Source: an uncultured Muribaculum sp.
GTDB lineage: Bacteria > Bacteroidota > Bacteroidia > Bacteroidales > Muribaculaceae
Assembly (NCBI GenBank): GCA_910587665.1
Contig: CAJUMZ010000004.1
Location: 115,884 to 179,883 of the forward strand
Reading direction: 5' to 3'
DNA length: 64,000 bases
Both the position numbers and the translations under genes were made by a program. Under the pieces are notes generated by a model. That model was given only the letters and a program-made list of their open reading frames with translations. It did not search any database and was not told the origin of the DNA. Of the stretch, positions 52,835-62,226 are shown one piece after another; the stretch's first letter is position 1; each line of letters starts with the position of its first letter.

Positions 52835-55045
52835 ATGAAACCATTTAAAAGACAATTACCTTTGGCATTGGCGCTATGTCTTGGCATAGTATCGGTCAAT
52901 GCGGAAACAGTACACATTACAACCCCTTCGACATCACTTGTGCTTGATGCAGAAAAAGGTCAGGATGCAAAATTCCTATACTATGGGAATAAGATAAGCG
53001 ATGGCGAGATCGAGGCTATGAAAAGCTCCGGCGCCTCATGGAACAAGGCATATCCCGTATACGGCATGTCTACCGTGTCGGAGACTGCACTTAGCGTGGT
53101 GCATTCCGACGGCAACATGACTCTTGATCTTATTGTGGATGACGTAACCACAAGAAAAGATAAAGATTCAGATGTCACTACTATCACACTTAAGGACAAG
53201 TATTATCCGTTTACCGTAAAATTGAATTACCGTACATATCCCGGTGAGGAAGTAATCGAGACATGGACAGAGATGTCGCATAATGAAAAGGGCAAGGTGC
53301 AGCTTACACAGTTTGCTTCCGGATATATGCCTGTGCGCTACGGCGATGTATGGCTTTCAAGTCTTTATGGATCATGGGCTAACGAGGGTAGGGTTGAAGA
53401 AGCCCCGTTGCTGCATGGCATGAAAGTGATAAAGAATAAAGACGGTGGTCGAAATTCCCATACATCTCACGCGGAGGTGATGCTTTCACTTGACGGCAAG
53501 CCTAAGGAAAACTCCGGCAGGGTGATTGGTGCCGCGCTTGCCTACAGCGGCAACTACAAGCTTCGCTTTGATACGGATGACAGCAATTATCATCATTTTT
53601 TTGCCGGTATAAATGAGGAAAATTCCGAGTATAATCTCCCGAAAGGAGAAGTGTTTGCTACCCCGGAGCTCGCATTGACCTATAGCGAGGAGGGGCTGAG
53701 CGGTGTCAGCCGTAATTTCCATCGGTGGGGTAGGAATCACAAGATCGCTCATGGTGACAAAGAGCGTAAAATACTTCTGAACAGTTGGGAAGGGGTTTAT
53801 TTCGACATAAACGAGCAGGGCATGCGTGACATGATGAGCGATATCGCTTCCATGGGCGGCGAGCTTTTTGTGATGGATGACGGATGGTTTGGCGATAAGT
53901 ATCCCCGCAACAATGACTCGTCGTCGCTCGGTGACTGGACTGTGGATACCGGAAAACTGCCTCACGGCATTCAGGGGCTTATCGACTCGGCAAAGGAGCG
54001 TGGCATAAAATTCGGCATATGGATCGAGCCTGAGATGACCAACAGTGTCAGCGAGCTTTACGAGCAGCATCCCGAATATATAATCAAACCGACCAACCGC
54101 GAGCCGAATCTCGGTCGTGGCGGTACACAGCTTGTGCTTGACCTCAGCAATCCCAAGGTGCAGGACCTGGTGTTTCATGTGGTAGACACGCTCCTGACCA
54201 AATATCCGGAGATAGACTATATAAAGTGGGATGCCAATGCTCCTATCATGAATCACGGCTCACAATATCTTACAGCCGACAATCAGAGCCACCTTTATAT
54301 AGAGTATCACCGAGGCTTTGCCAAGACGCTTGACCGTATACGCGAGAAATACCCGGATGTCACCATACAGGCTTGTGCGAGTGGTGGCGGAAGGGCAAAT
54401 TACGGTGTTCTTCCTTGGTTTGACGAGATTTGGGTGAGTGACAATACCGATGCGCTTCAGCGTGTCTACATGCAGTGGGGTACAAGCTATTTCTTCCCCG
54501 CTATAATAATGGCATCGCATATCAGCGCCGCTCCCAATCACCAGACATTCCGCACGATACCTATAAAATATCGCACCGATGTGGCTATGAGCGGTCGTCT
54601 CGGCATGGAGATACAGCCTAAAAACATGACGCAGGAAGAAATCGACCAGACCCGTAAGGCTATAGCCGAATACAAGGATATCCGTCATATCGTACAGTTT
54701 GGCGACATTTATCGCCTGCTTTCTCCCTATGACAAGAAAGGTGCGGCGTCGATGATGTATGTCACTCCCGACAAGGATGAGGCGGTATATTACTGGTGGA
54801 AGACCGAGACTTTCTGCAATCAGCAGCTTCCAAGGGTGCCGATGGCGGGTCTTGATGCCGGAGCTGTATATCGTGTTAATGAGCTTAACCGTATCGACAA
54901 TGAGCCGTTGCCCTATGAGGGAAAAGAGTTTACGGGTGCATTCCTTATGTCCAACGGTCTTGAAATGCCGCTTGAACACAAAGTTGATTACAACAAGCGT
55001 AATGACTATGCCAGCCGGGTGCTTTATCTTGAAAAGGTGAAGTAA
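52835..55045 (+). CDS. GH36 alpha-galactosidase
   Basis: 736 residues with signal peptide (MKPFKRQLPLALALCLGIVSVNA). GH36 architecture: N-terminal beta-sandwich (about 25-310), (beta/alpha)8 barrel (about 320-660) and a small C-terminal beta domain. Signatures: ELFVMDDGWFG near 343, FGIWIEPEM near 393, DYIKWDAN with nucleophile Asp466, CASGGGRANYGVL and IWVSDNTDA with acid/base Asp536. It should release alpha-galactose from raffinose-type sugars or galactomannan in the periplasm. It has its own promoter and terminator. A GH97 enzyme lies 3.4 kb away and may share substrates. Confidence 0.93.
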   Translation: MKPFKRQLPLALALCLGIVSVNAETVHITTPSTSLVLDAEKGQDAKFLYYGNKISDGEIEAMKSSGASWNKAYPVYGMSTVSETALSVVHSDGNMTLDLIVDDVTTRKDKDSDVTTITLKDKYYPFTVKLNYRTYPGEEVIETWTEMSHNEKGKVQLTQFASGYMPVRYGDVWLSSLYGSWANEGRVEEAPLLHGMKVIKNKDGGRNSHTSHAEVMLSLDGKPKENSGRVIGAALAYSGNYKLRFDTDDSNYHHFFAGINEENSEYNLPKGEVFATPELALTYSEEGLSGVSRNFHRWGRNHKIAHGDKERKILLNSWEGVYFDINEQGMRDMMSDIASMGGELFVMDDGWFGDKYPRNNDSSSLGDWTVDTGKLPHGIQGLIDSAKERGIKFGIWIEPEMTNSVSELYEQHPEYIIKPTNREPNLGRGGTQLVLDLSNPKVQDLVFHVVDTLLTKYPEIDYIKWDANAPIMNHGSQYLTADNQSHLYIEYHRGFAKTLDRIREKYPDVTIQACASGGGRANYGVLPWFDEIWVSDNTDALQRVYMQWGTSYFFPAIIMASHISAAPNHQTFRTIPIKYRTDVAMSGRLGMEIQPKNMTQEEIDQTRKAIAEYKDIRHIVQFGDIYRLLSPYDKKGAASMMYVTPDKDEAVYYWWKTETFCNQQLPRVPMAGLDAGAVYRVNELNRIDNEPLPYEGKEFTGAFLMSNGLEMPLEHKVDYNKRNDYASRVLYLEKVK

Positions 55046-55071
55046 TACGTCGAAGATGTTAAAATATTATT

Positions 55072-55099
55072 AAGGCGATGCCACGTGCGTCGCCTTTTT
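55072..55099 (+). terminator. GH36 gene terminator
   Basis: AAGGCGATG (55072-55080) pairs with CGTCGCCTT (55088-55096) with one G-T pair and runs into TTTC. Confidence 0.8.
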
Positions 55100-55102
55100 C
55101 CG

Positions 55103-55110
55103 TATATTTG
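55103..55110 (+). promoter_or_regulatory. -7 element of the 5'-nucleotidase gene
   Basis: TATATTTG, just after the terminator T-run and 37 bases before the ATG. No clean -33 element. Confidence 0.45.
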
Positions 55111-55146
55111 TACAATATGTATTTTAACGTGTATTGACAGGATCGC

Positions 55147-56877
55147 ATGAGAAAAATATTTTTTGCCATTTTCGTGGCAATTACAATGATAAGTGTTTAC
55201 GCCGGAGAAGTCGAGATAAAAGTATATCAGACGTCTGACGTGCATGGCAGCTATTTCCCGTATGATTTTATTACCGATGAACATACATCGGGCAGTCTTG
55301 CCCGTGTATCGACAGTGATAAGGCAGGCGCGCGAGAAGTATGGTGAAAATGTACTCCTGTTTGATAACGGTGACATTCTGCAAGGTCAGCCCACTGTCTA
55401 TTATTATAATTATGTGGACACGGTATCCCCCCATATTACATCAGAGATAATGAATTATATGAAGTACGATGCCGGAAATGTGGGTAATCATGATGTCGAG
55501 ACAGGTAGGGTGACACTTGACCGTTGGGTGGAGCAGTGTGATATGCCGGTGCTTGGTGCCAATATAATAGATAATGCTACCGGTAAGCCGCATTTCAAGC
55601 CTTATGAGATCTTTGAACGTGACGGTGTAAAGATAGCGTTGCTCGGTATGATAACTTCGGCAATCCCTGCATGGCTTCCCGATGTGTTATGGGAAGGATT
55701 GACTTTTGAAGACATGGAGTCCACGGCTCGTAAATGGATTCCTGTCATAAAGGAAAAAGAAAATCCCGACGTGATAATCGGTATCTTCCATGCCGGTCAG
55801 GATGGTAACGTGCTGGTTGATTATAAAGAAAATCCTTCACTTGAGATAGCGCGGAATGTTCCGGGCTTTGATGTGGTACTCATCGGTCATGATCACCGTC
55901 GCGACATGAAGCGTGTTGTAAATATCGAGGGTGACACCGTATTGGTAATGAATCCGGCAAACAATGCCGAATATCTTACCGACATTACGATGAAATTTAA
56001 TGTCGATGAGTCGGGAAAGGTTGTCGACAAGAAAATAACAGGCGAACTGCTTGATCTCTCCGGATATATGGCTGATGTCAGGTTCATGAGCCATTTCTAT
56101 CCTCAGATTGAGGAAATATATGATTACGTGAGTGAGCCGCTAGGGATCTTTACCGACACAATTTCGACCCGTGATTCTTATTTCGGCTCTTCCGAGTTTG
56201 TTGACCTTGTGCATGCCCTTCAATTGGCATTGACCGGTGCGGATATATCGTTTGTCGCCCCTTTGTCGTATGATGCCATGATACCTGCCGGTGAGATTAA
56301 GGTTGCCGATATGTTTAGCCTTTATAAGTATGAAAACATGCTGTATGTCATGAAATTGACCGGGCGGGAGATAAAAGGTTGCCTTGAAGAGTCTTATGGT
56401 AAATGGGTCAATACTATGACCTCGCCTGATGATCATATCCTTCTTTTGAAAGCCCAAAAGACCGAAGGGGAGGCGGGTAGGTCTACGTTGCTTAACCGCA
56501 GCTATAACTTTGATTCGGCGGCGGGAATAAAATATGTAGTTGACGTTACAAAGCCCAAAGGAGAGAAAGTGACGATTATATCCATGGCTGATGGAAAGAA
56601 GTTTGATCCCGACAAGGTATATCGTGTGGCGTTGAACAGCTACCGGGGTAACGGTGGCGGCGAGCTTCTTACGTTAGGCGCCGGAATACCTCACGATAAG
56701 TTGTCGGAGCGTGTGATATATTCGACCGATCGCGACCTGAGGCACTATTTGTCGAGCTATATAAAGAAAAAAGGCGTCATACGACCGTATAAGCTAAATC
56801 AATGGCGTTTTGTTCCTGAAGATTACGTGGCTCCTGCCATAAGTCGCGACTATAAGATCCTTTTCCCGGAAGATTGA
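55147..56877 (+). CDS. Exported 5'-nucleotidase/metallophosphatase, UshA-like
   Basis: 576 residues with signal peptide (MRKIFFAIFVAITMISVYAG). The N-terminal calcineurin-like domain has the metal-binding motifs YQTSDVHGSYFPYD, LFDNGDILQG, GNHDVETG, GIFHAGQDG and LIGHDHRRDM. The C-terminal 5_nucleotid_C domain contains YKYENMLYVMKLTGREIKGCLE and VALNSYRGNGGG. Enzymes of this type strip phosphate from nucleotides, NAD or sugar nucleotides in the periplasm, or act as 2',3'-cyclic phosphodiesterases. The mechanosensitive channel gene starts about 80 bases later. Substrate not decided. Confidence 0.9.
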   Translation: MRKIFFAIFVAITMISVYAGEVEIKVYQTSDVHGSYFPYDFITDEHTSGSLARVSTVIRQAREKYGENVLLFDNGDILQGQPTVYYYNYVDTVSPHITSEIMNYMKYDAGNVGNHDVETGRVTLDRWVEQCDMPVLGANIIDNATGKPHFKPYEIFERDGVKIALLGMITSAIPAWLPDVLWEGLTFEDMESTARKWIPVIKEKENPDVIIGIFHAGQDGNVLVDYKENPSLEIARNVPGFDVVLIGHDHRRDMKRVVNIEGDTVLVMNPANNAEYLTDITMKFNVDESGKVVDKKITGELLDLSGYMADVRFMSHFYPQIEEIYDYVSEPLGIFTDTISTRDSYFGSSEFVDLVHALQLALTGADISFVAPLSYDAMIPAGEIKVADMFSLYKYENMLYVMKLTGREIKGCLEESYGKWVNTMTSPDDHILLLKAQKTEGEAGRSTLLNRSYNFDSAAGIKYVVDVTKPKGEKVTIISMADGKKFDPDKVYRVALNSYRGNGGGELLTLGAGIPHDKLSERVIYSTDRDLRHYLSSYIKKKGVIRPYKLNQWRFVPEDYVAPAISRDYKILFPED

Positions 56878-56958
56878 CCGGCTTGGCTCCGCATATGAAC
56901 AATTAGGAGTGTCGGATTGTCATAATATTGATAATTCAATATACTTAATTTGTTCATC

Positions 56959-58413
56959 ATGCTGCACGTTTCAACTACTGCACTCGTTGCCGAGGCGCAG
57001 ACTCAAACTGACATAGCACTGTCAGCTATCGATCCGACCAATGAAGGCTCTTATGAGGTGGCTACGTTCCTGTTGAGGATCGTTGACGCAATCCTTAAGC
57101 CATTAGGCCTTTCAGGATATGAGACTGTTGAGACTGTGGTCTATGCGGCGGTGGTTTTCCTTGTCTCGATTGCTGTCGGCTATGTCGCCAAATGGATCAT
57201 ACTCGGTGCGATGCGCAAGTTTGGCGCCCGCATTGCCGGTGATCTCTACGGTTTTCTACGAGAAGAGGATTTCTTTGACAAGTTGTGTCGCATGATTCCC
57301 GCGCTTGTGTTTTTGCTGCTTATCCAGTTTACGCTTGTCACTACGAAAGGCGAGCTTGCCCGGTGGCTTACAAAGTTCACGCTTCTGTATGTCATATACG
57401 TCACGGGACTTGCCTTTGTGGCGCTTGTAGGAGGAATATGGCGCCATATAGATTCGCGCAAGAATAAGAAGCGCCTGCCTCTTAACGGTCTTGTGCAGCT
57501 GCTTAAGGGTGTTGTATGGATAGTGGCGTTGATCGTTGCCGTTGCTGTCCTTGCCGACAAGTCACCCGGTTCGCTGCTTGCCGGTCTCGGCGCATTTGCA
57601 GCAGTGCTGATGCTTGTGTTCAAGGACAGCATATTGGGTGTGGTTGCCGGAGTGCAGTTGTCGGAAAATGACAGCCTTCATGTAGGCGACTGGATAAAGA
57701 TAAACGGCACGGATGCCAACGGCACCGTTCAGGAGGTGTCACTGACATCCGTAAAGATTCTTAACTGGGATAAAACTACCACATGTGTGCCTCCCTATAG
57801 CCTTGTAAGCGGGAGCTTTACCAATTTCCGCAGCATGCAGCTTAGCAATACGCGGCGCATACAGCGCAGCTATACCATAGATGCCGACAGTATACAGCCC
57901 GCAACACCGGAATTGCTTGAAAAGGTGAGAAAGTTGCCGTTCATGGATAAGTTTATCACCGAAAAGCTTGCCCAGAAAGCAGCAGGAAAGGTTGAGGATA
58001 TCAATAATTCCGCCGGACTTGTCGACGGAACTATTGATACTAACCTCGGATTGTTTCGCGCTTATATGAAGATGTGGCTTGACGCCTCACCATATATATC
58101 ACATACAAGCGACTGCTTCGTCTCGACATTGCCGCAGACTGATTCCGGAGTGCCGTTTCAGGTGTATTGCTTCACCTCTACATCCTCATGGTTCCCCTAT
58201 GAGGCAATTATGGATACGATTTTTGAGCATCTTTCCACGATGCTGACTTCATTCGGTCTTGTCGCATTCCAGAATCCGTCGGGTCGCGATACTATACTTG
58301 AAGGGTATATCGCCGGTCGCGGACCTGATAATATCTTCGGTATGCCTCAGCCATTTTTTATAGATGACTCATCGGAGGCAAAAATACCCGATACCGCGGT
58401 ATCAAACGGGTGA
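56959..58413 (+). CDS. Mechanosensitive ion channel, MscS family
   Basis: 484 residues from the ATG at 56959; an upstream TTG at 56950 is possible. There are about five hydrophobic helices (about 55-230). The pore-lining helix and beta domain are typical MscS: GSLLAGLGAFAAVLMLVFKDSILGVVAGVQLSENDSLHVGDWIKI and VQEVSLTSVKILNWDKTTTCVPPYSLVSGSFTNF. A long C-terminal domain (about 320-484) replaces the usual short cytoplasmic end. The channel releases solutes on osmotic downshock. It overlaps GH97 tail to tail by 12 bases. Confidence 0.88.
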   Translation: MLHVSTTALVAEAQTQTDIALSAIDPTNEGSYEVATFLLRIVDAILKPLGLSGYETVETVVYAAVVFLVSIAVGYVAKWIILGAMRKFGARIAGDLYGFLREEDFFDKLCRMIPALVFLLLIQFTLVTTKGELARWLTKFTLLYVIYVTGLAFVALVGGIWRHIDSRKNKKRLPLNGLVQLLKGVVWIVALIVAVAVLADKSPGSLLAGLGAFAAVLMLVFKDSILGVVAGVQLSENDSLHVGDWIKINGTDANGTVQEVSLTSVKILNWDKTTTCVPPYSLVSGSFTNFRSMQLSNTRRIQRSYTIDADSIQPATPELLEKVRKLPFMDKFITEKLAQKAAGKVEDINNSAGLVDGTIDTNLGLFRAYMKMWLDASPYISHTSDCFVSTLPQTDSGVPFQVYCFTSTSSWFPYEAIMDTIFEHLSTMLTSFGLVAFQNPSGRDTILEGYIAGRGPDNIFGMPQPFFIDDSSEAKIPDTAVSNG

Positions 58414-60327
58414 TACCGCTACAAAGCCTCCTTGTGAGGGTATTGTTACCTTGCGGTTTTTCCCAACAGGCCGGGTGGTCATTTTTTCAACCGATTTGTC
58501 AAGATAGACCTTTGCCCGGTCGCTGACAAAATCAGGCAGCTCGATAGTGATTGATTCTTTTTGGGCGTTGACTCCGGCAACATACCATGTGTCGCCATGT
58601 CGGCGTGCAATCACGGCAAATTTTCCGGGGTATCCGTCGACATATCGTGTCTCATCCCATGTCGTCGGCACTGCTTTCATGAATTCTATCGCTTCTACCG
58701 GGGCGTCGGTAAGATTGTTGGGCGTCAGCGCGAAGTTCTGTACCGGATTTTGGAAAAGTATCGCAGTGGCAAGCTGGAACGCGTCACCCGTACGACGAAT
58801 TGAGCCACCGTCATTGCCACGGTTAAGGCGGCGGTTAAGGAAGGTGCCTCCATATTCCATTATGCCTGCCGCGTTACGGATAAAGGGATGCAGGGTCGCG
58901 CTTGTGGCCTCAAGATCGCAGTGATTCTGTCCGAATATAAGGTTTTCCGATGCAAGTACCGCCTCGCTGCCGACATAGTTGGGGTACATGCGCTCCCATC
59001 CGCGTGGCAGTGTACATCCGTGAAACACAACGTCGATGCCGTAGTCGGCTGCATCGCTCAGGATATCCTCATACAGCCGCATTGTTTCCTGCTTGTCGCC
59101 GCCGAAAAAGTCGACCTTGATCGCCTTTACACCTATGTCGTGCAGCCATTTCATCTCTTTTTTCCTTACTATGGGGCGATCCATCTTGCCTGTAGGTCCT
59201 TGTACTATGTCGTTCCAATGTCCGCTCGAGGAGTACCATATGATAAGGTTGACTCCTTTTCCGGCGGCATATTCCGCAAGGTGCTTTATACCGTCGCGAC
59301 CGATATTGGTGTCCCACCAGTTGTCGACAAGTACATTTTCATATCCCATATCGGCCGCGAAATCTATGTAGGTCTTCTGGTCTTCAAAATTGATGCTGCC
59401 GTCTTGCCATACAATCCAGCTCCATGTGCCGCGACCGGGTTGTGCTTTCCGGGATGCCTCGTAGCGGGGTTCGACAAGATCCCAAGGTATTGTAGTCTCT
59501 ACAATCGGGGCAAGGTTGTCGGCGATGGTCATGGTGCGCCAAGGGGTATTGTGGGGCAGGCTTATGCCGGGCGACGCAGATCCGTTGCCGTTGTTTTCGC
59601 CGGGCATGGGGTATGCTATAGTGTACAGCCCGTCGTGGAAATCGCTAAGATGACTGCCGCAGAAATACCCGTCGACATCGGTTTCGGTCAGAAGAACCCA
59701 TGCACCTTCAGGAGTGTGGAACAGAGCCGGGAATGTGAAGCCGTGACCATATTCCGACTTGGTGCCGAGCGGCGCGTCGATGAAGTAAAACTCCTCGTAG
59801 CTTGGTTTTGTGCGTTTCCATCCTATCATCGGGTCGCTTTGTGAGGTCATGAATACCGTGGTGTTTTCAGGCATGCGGTATCCTGTAGCCTCTTCCGTCA
59901 CAATCATTGCGCCGGTCTCGCCCTGTCGGGGTATGGCGTATCGCATTGCAACATCATTGTCGCTCACCTGCCATTCTACCGTCACCTTGTTTCCGTCGGG
60001 ATTCTGCATGGTTACGGCAAGGGTGTTTGCCTTGTAGGTTATATCGCTACATTTTATTTTATCTTGGGTGTATTGTTTTTTGATTACGTTTCTCACGGTG
60101 TCAGTGATTGTCATTGCGGAAGAAAAATCGGCAACGTCAGACTTAAATCCGAGTGGCGATTTCCCTATCACTTTTTTACCGTCGTAGCTGACCGTGTACT
60201 GCGGTGCCCCGTTCTCGATCTCCATGCCGACTACAAGTTTACCGTCAGGGCCGGTGATCCTGACTTCTCCTGTCAGGGCTTGTGCCGAAATTGCAATTGC
60301 TGTGGATAATAAAAATGGTTTTAACAT
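58402..60327 (-). CDS. GH97 glycoside hydrolase, alpha-galactosidase type
   Basis: 641 residues with signal peptide (about 1-19). GH97 domains: N-terminal beta-supersandwich (about 20-280), the barrel (about 290-540) and a C-terminal beta domain. The family contains inverting alpha-glucosidases (SusB, Glu base) and retaining alpha-galactosidases with an Asp nucleophile. Here IKVDFFGGD supplies Asp406 and VLASEN supplies Glu461; their spacing equals that of the Asp415/Glu470 pair of the B. thetaiotaomicron retaining enzyme as I recall it. I therefore predict alpha-galactosidase. It is read towards MscS, opposite in direction to GH36. Confidence 0.88.
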   Translation of the reverse strand: MLKPFLLSTAIAISAQALTGEVRITGPDGKLVVGMEIENGAPQYTVSYDGKKVIGKSPLGFKSDVADFSSAMTITDTVRNVIKKQYTQDKIKCSDITYKANTLAVTMQNPDGNKVTVEWQVSDNDVAMRYAIPRQGETGAMIVTEEATGYRMPENTTVFMTSQSDPMIGWKRTKPSYEEFYFIDAPLGTKSEYGHGFTFPALFHTPEGAWVLLTETDVDGYFCGSHLSDFHDGLYTIAYPMPGENNGNGSASPGISLPHNTPWRTMTIADNLAPIVETTIPWDLVEPRYEASRKAQPGRGTWSWIVWQDGSINFEDQKTYIDFAADMGYENVLVDNWWDTNIGRDGIKHLAEYAAGKGVNLIIWYSSSGHWNDIVQGPTGKMDRPIVRKKEMKWLHDIGVKAIKVDFFGGDKQETMRLYEDILSDAADYGIDVVFHGCTLPRGWERMYPNYVGSEAVLASENLIFGQNHCDLEATSATLHPFIRNAAGIMEYGGTFLNRRLNRGNDGGSIRRTGDAFQLATAILFQNPVQNFALTPNNLTDAPVEAIEFMKAVPTTWDETRYVDGYPGKFAVIARRHGDTWYVAGVNAQKESITIELPDFVSDRAKVYLDKSVEKMTTRPVGKNRKVTIPSQGGFVAVSPV

Positions 60328-60354
60328 AATTTGGCGTAAAATTTTTAGTTAAAA

Positions 60355-60386
60355 TTTGTGATTTATTGATGTGGATTATATCTTTG
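60355..60386 (+). promoter_or_regulatory. Orphan canonical promoter on the plus strand
   Basis: TTTG at 60355-60358, 20 bases, TATCTTTG at 60379-60386, pointing right. No plus-strand gene follows before 62227; a hairpin at 60506-60538 could end a transcript of about 145 bases. Confidence 0.5.
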
Positions 60387-60505
60387 CCGCGTAAATTTTT
60401 CGTGAGATTAATCGCATTGAGTCTATCTATTATATATTGATGGGAATTGTATCGACATTTCCTCATTGACCAAGGTTCAAGTATAATTTCAAACTATGAC
60501 TCAAT

Positions 60506-60538
60506 AGACGGCTTGTGACGAGATGCCATGAGCCGTTT
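60506..60538. terminator. Hairpin at the rmuC stop, possibly two-way terminator
   Basis: AGACGGCTTGTG pairs with CATGAGCCGTTT (three G-T pairs) around a 9-base loop. It abuts the rmuC stop codon (60539-60541). T-richness is modest on both sides (CTATTCTAT to the right, CTATTGAG to the left). Confidence 0.5.
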
Positions 60539-61858
60539 CTATTCTATAAGTATGCCGGCTGATTCGTTGCTCTCGGGAAGCGGATATTTCTCTTTCTCCT
60601 TGTAGCCCATCTCCTTTAGCTTCTGTGCGGGCGACAACATGTTCTGTCTGCCGGTCATAAGCTTTTTCTCCGCATCACTATACGCTTTGTTGACCGATTC
60701 CATGCGTTCGCGTATCAGCCTGAAGTGAGAGTAGAACTCACCAACGCGTTCTATCAGCTGGGTGGCAAGCTCGCTTACCTTGCGCTGTTGCTCGGCCTGC
60801 ACCTCCTGAATCCATGCAAGCTCCACTATGCGCAGGGTTGCGACAAGGTTGTATTCGCCTGCTATGAACACGCCCATGCCTAACGCCTCTCTCCACAGGC
60901 TTGAGTCGTTTATGATGGCGAGTTGGAGCGCCGATTCGTTGGGTACAAACATGATCATGAAGTTGAGTGATTCACGCGGGGGAAGTATGTAGCGCTTGTA
61001 ATTTTTGTTGGCAAGTTCCTTTACATGGGAGCGTATGCTTTTTATATGGCGGTCGAGTGCCTCTTTCTTTTGCTCCTCCGTTTCCGCTGCCGTATAGTCG
61101 AGAAACGCCGAAAGCGATACCTTGGAGTCGATTATCAGTGATTTCCCTTTGCTGTAATTGAGGATTACATCAGGGACCATGCGCTTATCGGTATTTTCGT
61201 TAAGTACCGGTCTGCCGTTCTTGTCCTTTATGGTGGCCTGTACTTCGTAGTGGATACCCTGTTTCAGGCCTTGGCTTTCGAGCAGTTCGTTAAGTATTGT
61301 CTCTCCCCAGTTGCCCTGGATCTTATTTTCATGGCGGAGCGCCTTGGCGAGTTTTCCCGCCTCGTCGCCTATTGAGGCGGTTCGTTTGATCACATCTTCG
61401 ATAGCCTGTTGCAGCGATGCCGTATTTCGTGTGTTCATCTCGCGTGTGCTCTCCATCGCCTGCTGCATCTCCTTGATCTTTTCTTTGAGAGGCTCTATGA
61501 TAGCATTCATTTGCGAGGAATTTGACTTGTTCAGCTCCTCGGCACGGAGCTTCAACAGGTCGGAAGTGGCATTTTTTAACTGTTCCTGCGAAGCACGCAG
61601 CTGTTCGGCATAATGCCTTTCGCGGGCGTCATCATCTTTGCGCTTTTGTTCTTCGTCACGGCGACGCTGCTCTTCGTCACGGAGTTTCTGCTCAGCCGTA
61701 AGTTCGATTTCTCTGCGGAGCATTTTTATCTCCGCTTCTTTTTCCGCGAGTCCGGTTTTTATGCTGTCGATATGCTTGCCTGATTTTGTCGTCGATGCAA
61801 ACCATCCGATAGCCGCTCCTGCCGCTATACCTATTATAAGAAATATGATTGTGGACAT
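60539..61858 (-). CDS. rmuC: RmuC family DNA recombination protein
   Basis: 439 residues from the ATG at 61858 (MSTIIFLIIGIAAGAAIGWF); the longer open frame adds 55 residues without family resemblance. An N-terminal membrane anchor (4-20) is followed by a coiled coil (about 25-165, rich in Glu, Arg and Lys) and the RmuC nuclease-like domain (about 185-400): GNWGETILNELLESQGLKQGIHYEVQ, VPDVILNYSKGKSLIIDSKVSL and FVPNESALQLAI. RmuC limits inversions and rearrangements at short inverted repeats. A -7 element TATTTTTG is at 61889 on the minus strand. Confidence 0.93.
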   Translation of the reverse strand: MSTIIFLIIGIAAGAAIGWFASTTKSGKHIDSIKTGLAEKEAEIKMLRREIELTAEQKLRDEEQRRRDEEQKRKDDDARERHYAEQLRASQEQLKNATSDLLKLRAEELNKSNSSQMNAIIEPLKEKIKEMQQAMESTREMNTRNTASLQQAIEDVIKRTASIGDEAGKLAKALRHENKIQGNWGETILNELLESQGLKQGIHYEVQATIKDKNGRPVLNENTDKRMVPDVILNYSKGKSLIIDSKVSLSAFLDYTAAETEEQKKEALDRHIKSIRSHVKELANKNYKRYILPPRESLNFMIMFVPNESALQLAIINDSSLWREALGMGVFIAGEYNLVATLRIVELAWIQEVQAEQQRKVSELATQLIERVGEFYSHFRLIRERMESVNKAYSDAEKKLMTGRQNMLSPAQKLKEMGYKEKEKYPLPESNESAGILIE

Positions 61859-61888
61859 ATGTGATAGGTTGTATATGGTATTTTTTTT

Positions 61889-61896
61889 ACAAAAAT
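61889..61896 (-). promoter_or_regulatory. -7 element of rmuC
   Basis: TATTTTTG on the minus strand, about 30 bases before the ATG. No matching -33 element. Confidence 0.4.
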
Positions 61897-61963
61897 ACGA
61901 AAATCGGCATAATAATTCATCCGATTTCTCGAAAGAACTTTGTTTTTGACGATATTGTTGTGA

Positions 61964-62140
61964 GTGGAGGCTCTTGTGAGCTTCGCAAAGGCGAAGCTGC
62001 TCCGGGATTTCACCGATGATCACCTGCGGGATATTATGGACTTTGTCAAGTCTGCGCCGCTGACACGGCCACTTTCCCCTATATTGTACCGCGCCTCTCT
62101 ATTTCCCTACTGTTCAATAGGGTTTGCAGTTGTGCAATAA
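61964..62140 (+). CDS. Possible 58-codon ORF or gene fragment
   Basis: The 368 bases from 61859 to 62226 hold no full gene. GTG 61964 opens a 58-residue frame (VEALVSFAKAKLLRDFTDDHLRDIMDFV and so on) ending TAA 62138-62140. The helical start vaguely resembles the end of DUF2059-type proteins, but there is no start context and the rest looks random. An 8-bp hairpin (AGCTTCGC/GCGAAGCT, 61979-61998) lies at its beginning. More likely decayed or chance. Confidence 0.2.
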   Translation: MEALVSFAKAKLLRDFTDDHLRDIMDFVKSAPLTRPLSPILYRASLFPYCSIGFAVVQ

Positions 62141-62171
62141 TTTTCCTCTGAAAAAATTATAAACCTATAAG

Positions 62172-62201
62172 TTGCATTTCTCGAAATAATGGCTAACTTT
62201 G
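62172..62201 (+). promoter_or_regulatory. Promoter of the toxin-antitoxin unit
   Basis: TTG at 62172-62174, 19 bases, TAACTTTG at 62194-62201, 26 bases before the ATG. Confidence 0.65.
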
Positions 62202-62226
62202 CAGAAGTTAAAAGCGTTCTAAAGAT

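Noticed and set aside
53486..54256. 256-codon minus-strand open frame
   Set aside because: Antisense to the GH36 barrel with intact catalytic residues.
58888..59844. 318-codon plus-strand open frame
   Set aside because: Fully antisense to the GH97 gene, whose catalytic motifs are clear; the translation has no recognisable domain.
61964..62140. New small toxin or peptide gene
   Set aside because: No start context, no family match and half of it overlaps the open N-terminal extension of rmuC on the other strand; listed only at low confidence.
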